From Bacillota bacterium (GTDB lineage: Bacteria > Bacillota > Clostridia > Lutisporales > Lutisporaceae), in the NCBI GenBank assembly GCA_023230985.1, contig JALNWH010000040.1, positions 1-15,866 on the forward strand: a stretch of DNA of 15,866 nt, read 5' to 3'. The notes beneath the pieces are model-generated. The model had not been told where the DNA came from. It saw nothing but the letters and a program-made list of their open reading frames with translations, and searched no databases. Positions 7,903 to 13,868 of the stretch are shown here, piece after piece (positions within the stretch are counted from its first letter, which is position 1; every line of letters begins with the position of its first letter). The translations under genes and the position numbers were made by a program.

Positions 7903-8964
7903 CTATTCAATCTCAACAGGCTCAAACTCTTCTAATTCTTCTCTTGTAGATGGAACTACAATAGTTCCGTCATTAATAGCTTCTTTGTATTTATCTGCTA
8001 TTGCGGATAATTCAGCAGAAACATTATTTCCACCATCGCCTACACCGACTCCATCTTCTTTTAGGCCTAATTCAAGTGCATTAGCTGCCCCGCCTTTGAA
8101 ATCATTATTCACGTATGATTGGATTACAGTATAAGTTGCTACATCAACCCTTTTTATCATACTGCAAAGGACTTTGTTTTTAGTAGATTCGGCGGCTTGG
8201 TCCATATCGACACCTATAGCCCAGAAATCCTTTTCGTCTGCAGCCATGATGACACCTATGCCACAAGCACCGGAAGCATGAAATATTACATCAGCTTTTT
8301 GTTGAAATTGAGTCAAAGCTACTTCTTTTCCTTTATCCGGGTCGTCAAAAGCACCCGTATAATTTACAATTACCTTTGCCTTTGGATTAGCTGATTTAAC
8401 ACCTGCTATAAATCCGGCTTCAAACCTATTAATAACAGGAAAATCCATGCCCCCTACAAAACCGATTACATTTGATTTGGTAGTAAGGCCTGCAATTACA
8501 CCTACTAAGAAAGAGCCTTCATGCTCTTTAAATGTTACTGACATTACATTAGGTTTATCTACTACTTCGTCAATAAGCCCGAAATATTTGTCTGGATATT
8601 GATCTGCTGTAGTGTTCATAGCATCTTCAAATAAGAAACCGACGGCTAAGGTTAAGTCAACAGATTGCGCCATATTACCAAGGTTTGGCGGGTAATCATC
8701 CTGTTTAGTAGACTGTAATAATTTAGGTTCAACACCTAGCTCGCTCCCTGCCTTTTCAATCCCTGCCCATGCACTGTCGTTAAAAGATTTATCGCCAATA
8801 CCACCTACATCTGTAACCATACCAAATGAATAAGCAGGTACCTCCGGTTCTGTAGATATTTCACCTTCGTCTTCCGGGTCAGGAGTTTCAGGTTTTGTGC
8901 AGCCGGCAAAAAGTGCCAAAACCATTACCAATGCTAACAATAAACATAGAAATCTTTTAGACAA
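7903..8964 (-). CDS. nupN: BMP-family nucleoside-binding lipoprotein (NupN/BmpA type)
   Basis: This is the membrane-anchored, outward-facing binding protein of the importer. With the TTG start at 8964 the product is 353 residues and opens with an ideal lipoprotein signal: MSKRF, a leucine-rich core, then LFAGC with the lipidated Cys22. A Pro/Glu/Asp-rich linker (23-43) follows, then the BMP fold with TDVGGIGDKSFND (51-63), GFVGGMDFPVINRFEAGF (168-185), ADVIFHASGACGIGV (224-238) and IGVDMDQ. The frame is open to an ATG at 8997, but no ribosome site precedes that ATG, while AAGGGGG lies 9 nt before the TTG, and the shorter start gives a more normal signal peptide. Relatives (Lactococcus BmpA, B. 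subtilis NupN, Treponema PnrA) bind purine nucleosides; substrate here is inferred. It has its own promoter (9092-9120). Confidence 0.92.
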   Translation of the reverse strand: MSKRFLCLLLALVMVLALFAGCTKPETPDPEDEGEISTEPEVPAYSFGMVTDVGGIGDKSFNDSAWAGIEKAGSELGVEPKLLQSTKQDDYPPNLGNMAQSVDLTLAVGFLFEDAMNTTADQYPDKYFGLIDEVVDKPNVMSVTFKEHEGSFLVGVIAGLTTKSNVIGFVGGMDFPVINRFEAGFIAGVKSANPKAKVIVNYTGAFDDPDKGKEVALTQFQQKADVIFHASGACGIGVIMAADEKDFWAIGVDMDQAAESTKNKVLCSMIKRVDVATYTVIQSYVNNDFKGGAANALELGLKEDGVGVGDGGNNVSAELSAIADKYKEAINDGTIVVPSTREELEEFEPVEIE

Positions 8965-8973
8965 TTGTATCTT

Positions 8974-8980
8974 CCCCCTT
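8974..8980 (-). promoter_or_regulatory. Ribosome binding site favouring a TTG start for the BMP lipoprotein
   Basis: AAGGGGG lies 9 nt before the TTG at 8964. The upstream ATG at 8997 has only AACCAGTT before it. The site departs from AAGGAGG by one base, so the choice is good but not final. Confidence 0.55.
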
Positions 8981-9091
8981 ATTTTTTTAAAATACATAAC
9001 TGGTTATTTATTCTATATAAATTGAAAAAATCCTGCTTATGTATTAAATATTAAATTCACTTAAAGCTAATTTATATAAATATTATGTTGT

Positions 9092-9120
9092 ATTATAAAT
9101 GAATGTTTATAGATAGACAA
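9092..9120 (-). promoter_or_regulatory. Candidate sigma-70-type promoter of the nucleoside transporter operon
   Basis: On the minus strand there is TTGTCT (9120-9115, 4 of 6 against TTGACA), a 17-nt spacer and a perfect TATAAT (9097-9092). A start near 9085 gives a leader of about 120 nt before the lipoprotein TTG. The -35 overlaps the base of the grdD terminator, so the two units abut. The leader is very AT-rich and I could not recognise a riboswitch in it. Confidence 0.65.
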
Positions 9121-9150
9121 AGCCTACTTCATAAGATTGAAATAGGCTTT
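9119..9150 (-). terminator. Terminator hairpin at the end of the glycine reductase operon
   Basis: AAAGCCTA (9119-9126) pairs with TAGGCTTT (9143-9150). After one C/A mismatch, TTCA pairs with TGAA around the 6-nt loop TAAGAT. It starts 5 nt past the grdD stop. In minus-strand RNA the tail is UUUGUCU, a modest U-tract; on the plus strand it is TTTATTGCTT. It is the only strong hairpin between grdD and the next promoter. Confidence 0.72.
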
Positions 9151-9155
9151 ATTGC

Positions 9156-10334
9156 TTAACATTGAATATTAGAAGGTTTTTGTGTAATCAATTTATTTTC
9201 AAACAAAACATCAACTGCTTTTTCAAAGTCTTCAGTCGAAGTCAAAACAATAGGACCGGTACATCCCATACCGCTTTCTGAATAAATACCTTCCTTTGCC
9301 AGTACAAGTACAGCATTATCCAACTCTAATATATCTATACCGGCAATTGATTCGGTAACAACCTTTTTATCAGGCATTTTTACTTCTTCAGATGAAGTCT
9401 TTTTTACATCCTTTGTAAGTTCTTTTAGAATCCCTTCCAAACCTGCTTTTCTTGCCTTATCATATTCTTTATTGGTTGTTTCAGTTAATCTACCTTTTGC
9501 ACAAGAAGCTGCAAAGCGAATTGCTTCACATACAACAGGTGCACCGGAAGCTCTTGATAATATGCATACTATTCTACTTTGTCCTTCTCCAACTCCGGGG
9601 CCATAACCATAACCTAAAGACTCATAACTGCCTCCCGTAGTATAAGAAGAAAACATTTTCATCATAATATTTCCTGTCAAGGTATCCATAACCATAACGT
9701 CAGAAGCCGCCGCTAAAAGGTCATTTCCTCTCATAATACAGCCTCCGTCTGATCTTACCGACTCTGCAAACTCTATATGATATCCATTGCCGCTTAACTC
9801 TTTCAAAGCTCTTTCAACTTGCCGTGCTCCATCAACATTGAGTATACCTACTGTTGGACTTTCTATCCCAAGAGACTTTGCTGTTATAATTCCGTGCAAG
9901 GCATTCTTTACCATACCCTCAACTCTATGAGTAGAAGAAGTCCCGGTAGTTGTAGCCAATATCAATTCCTTACCAAGTCCCGGAGTTATCACTCTTCCAA
10001 CAGTTGAAACACCTATGGGAAAATTATAATGCATAGTAACAGCTGCATCAATTTCTCCGGAATCCAAAAGCTCATCCATTTTTTTGTGCATTTCTTCTTC
10101 CGAATCTACATAAACAGTTTTAAGGGGAGTATCACTTTTTTGACCGATAAGAACAACTTCAAAATCATTATACTTTTTAATTGCCATCTCGGCACCTTTT
10201 ATCAGTTCTTGCGAACCTAGTTCGCTACCAAGAATGGTAAGGCCTACTTTTACTTTAGGAGCGAAACTGCCTGTTGAAATACCATCTGCGATTTCATTAA
10301 ACACTTCACCTAAAAGTACTTTTACATTTTCCAT
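9156..10334 (-). CDS. grdD: Glycine reductase protein C, alpha subunit (GrdD)
   Basis: GrdD works with GrdC as protein C. It takes the acetyl group from the carboxymethylated selenoprotein GrdA and releases acetyl phosphate by phosphorolysis. The 392-residue protein resembles PlsX-type phosphate acyltransferases, as the family does. Cys358 in SESGMGCTGPIVL matches, from memory, Cys359 of Eubacterium acidaminophilum GrdD, reported as the active-site thiol; that match also supports the chosen start. Other marks are GPGVGEGQSRIVCILSRASG (about 246-264) and the glycine-rich YTTGGSYESLGYGYG. In-frame GTG codons at 10343 and 10337 are possible starts, but GTG 10343 lies inside the ribosome site AGGGGTGA, so the ATG at 10334 (8-nt spacing) is preferred. 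It is the last gene of the operon, only 11 nt after grdC. Confidence 0.95.
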   Translation of the reverse strand: MENVKVLLGEVFNEIADGISTGSFAPKVKVGLTILGSELGSQELIKGAEMAIKKYNDFEVVLIGQKSDTPLKTVYVDSEEEMHKKMDELLDSGEIDAAVTMHYNFPIGVSTVGRVITPGLGKELILATTTGTSSTHRVEGMVKNALHGIITAKSLGIESPTVGILNVDGARQVERALKELSGNGYHIEFAESVRSDGGCIMRGNDLLAAASDVMVMDTLTGNIMMKMFSSYTTGGSYESLGYGYGPGVGEGQSRIVCILSRASGAPVVCEAIRFAASCAKGRLTETTNKEYDKARKAGLEGILKELTKDVKKTSSEEVKMPDKKVVTESIAGIDILELDNAVLVLAKEGIYSESGMGCTGPIVLTSTEDFEKAVDVLFENKLITQKPSNIQC

Positions 10335-10339
10335 CACAT

Positions 10340-10347
10340 TCACCCCT
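10340..10347 (-). promoter_or_regulatory. Ribosome binding site that fixes the grdD start, overlapping the grdC stop
   Basis: AGGGGTGA begins within the grdC stop codon (10348-10346) and ends 5 nt before the ATG at 10334 (8 nt counted from GGGG). The overlap suggests grdC and grdD are translated in a coupled way, as expected for two subunits of one complex. Confidence 0.7.
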
Positions 10348-11884
10348 ACTTCCCATCCAGTAAGAATGCTGCAAATTCTTTTATCGTTTCTGCTACCATT
10401 CCCTTAATTTCTTCTTTAGAAACAGTTCCTGCCTCTTCTACTTTCCCTGTATTTCTTTCCATTACTATGGATACACCGTCAAACAAATTAGTCATTCTCC
10501 CTAGAAATAAACTTCCCTTTCCCACAATCATCGCTTTATCAATTTCACCTGATTCCAACATTTCCTTCGCAGCACCAACAAAAGGTATCCCTGAAGGAAT
10601 ATGCCCTTGTGTGGGAGCAAATCCGGGCATACCATGATTTTCTATAAAATCTTGCATTGCTGTTCTCTCAATATCTCCTCTTTTAACTCCTAAAGCGGCA
10701 ATCATCTTATAATTTGCCAAAGGCACATCGCCTGCACCGGCCGGCACTGTAATCTCAGGGTTTTGCATTTCAACTGAATATTTGTCTATATCGGTTATTT
10801 TCAAACCGTTTTTATCTAGTGGCATTGTAATAATTGATTCCATAACTGCCTGCGGTGATGAACCGGTTCCAACAGTGTGCCTTCCAACGATATCAGTCCT
10901 CAATATAGGACTTACACCATCGTTTTCAGTAACCAGTACCGCAAATGTACCTAGGCAATCTTCAAGTATGGGCATACCTTTTTGCACATGGTCTCTTCCA
11001 TTCATACCAAGCTTAGCAGTAGCACCACCTGCTACTATAGCAACACTTTTATATACCCCCGATTTCACTAAAGCCGCAGCATTAACTAATGCATGTGCAG
11101 GCGCAGCACAAAAACCTCTTGTATCTGAACCTGTTGCCCCGGTCGCACCGGCAGTCTCAGCTATTGCTTTTGCAAAATTGCCTCCACCTCTTTGATTCAT
11201 ATCTCCGCACGCTTCTTCAGAACATTCTATTACATATTCGATTGAATCGGCAGATATATCATTCTTAAATATTAAATTTTTTAAAGCAATAACACCTGAT
11301 GCTTTTGAAACTATATTTTCAACCATAACATGAGCTGAAAGATTTTTATCTCTTTCATGAGCGGCTTTAACACAACCAACAAGTTTATCCTTTACTAATA
11401 AGGGTTCCGCACCTTTTGAAACTTTTTCTTCAATATCGGCTATTTCATAGCCTTCCCCTATCTTCTTAAGTTCAACTTCAGAATAATACGGTTTGATTTC
11501 AAGTTTACCTTTCGTATTAGCGATAAAATCTTTTTCTAACATTACTAAATCAAAGGCATCACTTAATTTCATTGCTATATAAAACTCGTCTTGCGAAACT
11601 ATTTCACCTTGTTTACCTTCGGCTTTTGCATCATCAATAAGATTGTTATACCATGGTTTTTCTATGCCATGAAGATCATTAGGCAACATATTGCCAATAT
11701 AGACTTGATTTGGAGCATATTTAACAGCTTCTTCAAAAGTCCTTAAATGTTCGGGGACTTTTTTTAAAAAATCCGAATTTGGATTTACTTCATGCTCTAC
11801 GGAGCAAGTTGTTCCGTAATGCATAACCATATCCGGTGTGTGTACAAGAACATATGCAGCGCCTTTCACTACCGGCGTTGTCAT
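10346..11884 (-). CDS. grdC: Glycine reductase protein C, beta subunit (GrdC)
   Basis: GrdC is the second subunit of protein C, the acetyl-phosphate-forming part of glycine reductase in the cytoplasm. It has 512 residues, normal for the family. The C-terminal two thirds resemble FabH/thiolase-fold condensing enzymes: SDTRGFCAAPAHALVNAAAL places a candidate nucleophile at Cys259, and ENHGMPGFAPTQGHIPSG (about 415-432) supplies candidate histidines. ECSEEACGDMNQRGGG (about 220-235) is another conserved block. The ATG at 11884 follows GGAGG with 7-nt spacing. The gene is separated from grdB by a terminator-like hairpin (11911-11935), so its expression may be set apart from grdE, grdA and grdB. 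I see no selenocysteine codon in it. Confidence 0.96.
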   Translation of the reverse strand: MTTPVVKGAAYVLVHTPDMVMHYGTTCSVEHEVNPNSDFLKKVPEHLRTFEEAVKYAPNQVYIGNMLPNDLHGIEKPWYNNLIDDAKAEGKQGEIVSQDEFYIAMKLSDAFDLVMLEKDFIANTKGKLEIKPYYSEVELKKIGEGYEIADIEEKVSKGAEPLLVKDKLVGCVKAAHERDKNLSAHVMVENIVSKASGVIALKNLIFKNDISADSIEYVIECSEEACGDMNQRGGGNFAKAIAETAGATGATGSDTRGFCAAPAHALVNAAALVKSGVYKSVAIVAGGATAKLGMNGRDHVQKGMPILEDCLGTFAVLVTENDGVSPILRTDIVGRHTVGTGSSPQAVMESIITMPLDKNGLKITDIDKYSVEMQNPEITVPAGAGDVPLANYKMIAALGVKRGDIERTAMQDFIENHGMPGFAPTQGHIPSGIPFVGAAKEMLESGEIDKAMIVGKGSLFLGRMTNLFDGVSIVMERNTGKVEEAGTVSKEEIKGMVAETIKEFAAFLLDGK

Positions 11885-11910
11885 AATAGCACCTCCATAT
11901 TTATTTTTAA

Positions 11911-11935
11911 AAAGGGTGGTAATTTACCACCCTTT
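11911..11935 (-). terminator. Terminator-like hairpin inside the operon, between grdB and grdC
   Basis: AAAGGGTGGTA (11911-11921) and TACCACCCTTT (11925-11935) form a perfect 11-bp stem with a 3-nt loop. In minus-strand RNA the 3' arm runs into UUUUU and then A-rich sequence. The plus strand also has a T-rich tail, so it could work in both directions. The stem starts only 2 nt after the grdB stop (11940-11938), within reach of a terminating ribosome. Because grdC and grdD lie downstream with no strong promoter visible between, it is more likely a partial terminator, attenuator or processing hairpin than a full stop. Confidence 0.75.
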
Positions 11936-11937
11936 CT

Positions 11938-13242
11938 TTATTTTTCAAAAACTGTCTGTCCATCCACTTCTGTTTGTAAAGCTTTTAAAGCTTTTAATAC
12001 CAGTTCTCTTCTAAGTTCTTTTTCATCTTTTTTGCTTAGCGCCGGGTTGCCTAACGGGTGTGGAATGGCAACAGCCGGAACTATTCTGTTTGCGCCTACA
12101 GTTAAAGAAATAGGTACAACTGTACATATATGAACAACAGGTAAACCTGCCCTTTCAATTTCTTTTACCATTGTTGCACCGCAACGTGTACAGGTTCCTC
12201 ACGTAGACGTTAATATAACTGCCTGAACCCCATCGCTTACTAATTCTTTTGTAAAGGTTGATGCAAATTTCTTAGAGTTTGCAACGGAAGTACCGTTACC
12301 GACAGTAGTGTAGAAGTACCTATGAAGTCCACCGATAATACCTTCTTTTTCAAGGTCTCTCATCACATCTACCGGCAAAACTCTATCTGCATCTTCATTG
12401 GCATAAACAGGATCATAACCACCATGTGCAGTTTCATAAGTCTCTGCTGTCAGATCCGTAACACCTTCTATATCGTATTTACCATATTTTGAAGCACTGG
12501 ATGCTTCTATTCTATCCGGATTCCCTTTTGGAACTATACCTCCGGAAGTAACTAAAGCAATTTTTGCATTTTTTAAATCTACAATAGCCGGATTAGGTTC
12601 TACTCTGTCAAAATCAGGCATGGCATATTCTGTTTCAAATTCTTCCCCTTTAAGCTTTGCTACCAAAATATTAACTGCTCTTTTTGAACCTCTTTCTTCT
12701 CTAAATATGTTCTTCCTAATCCCTCTGGGGATATAGCCTTCATCAGAGGGTGGTCCAATCTCTTCACCTTTTACTAGTTTTAAAGATAGTTTAGCCATAG
12801 CCGGTATAGCCTGTCTCATACCTGTGGCAGCATTAGCTGTTTCAATAATGTGCAAATCCTTTTTAAACATTTCTGCACCCGGGTTTTCAGGATACATCCC
12901 GGATATAACAGGTATATTTAAACTGTCTTTAACAGCTTTGCAAATACTTCCGCAAGCAACTCCATATCTTCCCGCATTAAAAGCAGGTCCGGCTATAAAC
13001 AAATCTGGCTCGTATTCCTTTACCATTTCTAATATTTCACTTGTAGCTTCTTCTAAATTTTCGTTAAAGTATGAATCACCACATATAACTGTTGCTACTA
13101 TTTGCGCATCTTCCCCAAGGGCACCCTTTAAGGCCATACCGGGGCCGACAGTACCTTTTCTGATTTCAGGTTTAATATCAGCTTTTTCTTCGCCTCCGAT
13201 ACCGCCATAGAACTGATTTATATAATGAACCACTTTTATCAT
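11938..13242 (-). CDS. grdB: Glycine reductase protein B, selenoprotein subunit GrdB, read through an in-frame UGA
   Basis: With the pyruvoyl protein GrdE, GrdB forms protein B, which binds glycine as a Schiff base and passes the carboxymethyl group to GrdA with loss of ammonia. Reading through the UGA at 12201-12199 gives 434 residues, the family length, with Sec348 in UGTCTRC (Sec-x-x-Cys-x-x-Cys: Sec348, Cys351, Cys354). Both sides of the UGA continue in one frame: the N-part starts MIKVVHYINQFYGGIGGEE and the C-part continues GATMVKEIERAGLPVVHICT. The ATG at 13242 follows GAGGAGGG with 9-nt spacing. A 5-bp hairpin with a GGU loop lies 13 nt after the UGA. Without selenocysteine decoding the product would stop at 347 residues without its redox motif. 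The neighbouring grdE points to glycine rather than sarcosine or betaine as substrate. Confidence 0.95.
12173..12185 (-). promoter_or_regulatory. Candidate bacterial SECIS hairpin of grdB
   Basis: In minus-strand RNA, GUUGC-GGU-GCAAC is a perfect 5-bp stem with a 3-nt loop. It begins 13 nt after the UGA, so the loop starts 19 nt after it. A short stem with G at the start of the apical loop, 16-37 nt past the UGA, agrees with what I recall of the bacterial SECIS model. An extra lower pairing (ACC with GGU) is possible. Confidence 0.6.
12199..12201 (-). other. Selenocysteine UGA codon of grdB (Sec348)
   Basis: The in-frame TGA sits between TST and GTCTRC in a conserved UxxCxxC motif. Homology on both sides in the same frame shows it is recoded, not a stop. 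Confidence 0.95.
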
Positions 13243-13293
13243 AATTTACTTCCCTCCTCTCTTATTTCCGTCCTTCCGCAATTGAAGCTAAGT

Positions 13294-13761
13294 TTAAAAC
13301 TTTGAGTATTGATCTCTTATAGATTTAACTTCAGCACCTATTGCATCTATATCCAATACCATTTCCATCATACCGCACTGTTCATCATAAACATCTGCAT
13401 CTACTTCATCCTTAAGTTCAAATATATGATATACACCGAGTCCCAACGAGACTCCTGCCAATGGACCTGCATAAGTAGGGTCACCGGCTGTTACAGTCTC
13501 AGCTGCCAATCCGGCTGATTCGGCTTCGGATGCACCTAAAACTACAACAACATTCTCTTTACCGTGTTTTTCGGAAAGTTCTAAAACCCTCTTTTGATTT
13601 TCCAAATCCATTGCTCCTGCAGCCGTTCAGACAAAACATTCAGTAGCTGCGAAAATTATTTCTGCGCCGGCTGTTTTTACACATTCTTCTATTGCCGGCG
13701 CCGGAATACCGTCTCTATCGCCTAAGGCAATTATCTTTTTCCCTTTTAACAAACAACTCAT
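13294..13761 (-). CDS. grdA: Glycine reductase selenoprotein A (GrdA), read through an in-frame UGA
   Basis: GrdA is the small selenoprotein that carries the carboxymethyl group from protein B to protein C and is re-reduced by TrxA. The 155-residue reading contains UGA at 13629-13627 as Sec45 in the redox motif CFVU, flanked by GDRDGIPAPAIEECVK upstream and TAAGAMDLENQKRV downstream, all typical of GrdA. The later ATG at 13611 would lose the catalytic residue and is not the true start. The ATG at 13761 gives an MS... N-terminus with Sec one residue from the usual 44, but its Shine-Dalgarno (AAAGG) abuts the ATG. An in-frame TTG at 13752 sits 8 nt after AAAGGA and is a serious alternative (152 residues). 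It lies between grdE and grdB. A hairpin with a GGA loop follows the UGA. Confidence 0.95.
13596..13608 (-). promoter_or_regulatory. Candidate bacterial SECIS hairpin of grdA
   Basis: In minus-strand RNA, GAUUU-GGA-AAAUC is a 5-bp stem with a 3-nt loop whose first base is G. The loop starts 24 nt after the UGA, inside the 16-37 nt range I recall for bacterial elements. A shorter pairing nearer the UGA (UGC with GCA around AGGA) is an alternative. The stem is AU-rich and weak, hence the lower confidence. Confidence 0.5.
13627..13629 (-). other. Selenocysteine UGA codon of grdA (Sec45)
   Basis: The in-frame TGA is in the family motif Cys-Phe-Val-Sec. Conserved GrdA sequence runs on in the same frame on both sides. 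Confidence 0.96.
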
Positions 13762-13811
13762 CCTTTCATTTTTATTATTCTTAATTTATTCAAGATTAAA
13801 ACTCAAATAGC

Positions 13812-13835
13812 GTAATATTTGTAATACTCGTAATT
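13812..13835 (-). repeat. Three short direct repeats with 9-base period between grdE and grdA
   Basis: On the plus strand GTAATA (13812), GTAATA (13821) and GTAATT (13830) are each spaced by three other bases; on the transcript they read AAUUAC, UAUUAC, UAUUAC. They overlap the edge of the hairpin at 13831-13868. The region is AT-rich, so chance is possible; no known binding protein is implied. Confidence 0.35.
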
Positions 13836-13868
13836 AGGAACCAAAAGTCCGGTATTGATGCCTAATTA
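13831..13868 (-). promoter_or_regulatory. Hairpin at the grdE stop in the grdE-grdA gap
   Basis: TAATTAGG (13831-13838) and CCTAATTA (13861-13868) form a perfect 8-bp stem around 22 nt, within which AACC can pair with GGT-TT across a bulge. The outer arm includes the grdE stop codon. No U-run follows in the transcript, so it is not a standard terminator; a processing or stabilising role ahead of grdA is possible. The remaining 70 nt to grdA is AT-rich leader. Confidence 0.45.

Noticed and set aside
8965..9091. Purine riboswitch in the leader of the nucleoside transporter
   Set aside because: The leader is about 120 nt but almost all A and T; I see neither the conserved purine-riboswitch core nor a terminator/antiterminator pair before the lipoprotein start. 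A covariance-model search would settle it.
10782..11195. Plus-strand open frame of 137 codons opposite grdC
   Set aside because: It lies wholly within a well-supported gene on the other strand, has no recognisable motif or ribosome site, and its Ser/Ala/Pro-rich composition is that of an antisense shadow.
11938..13761. In-frame TGA codons in grdA and grdB as nonsense mutations or sequencing errors (pseudogenes)
   Set aside because: Both fall exactly at the known selenocysteine positions of these families and the frames are otherwise intact and full length.
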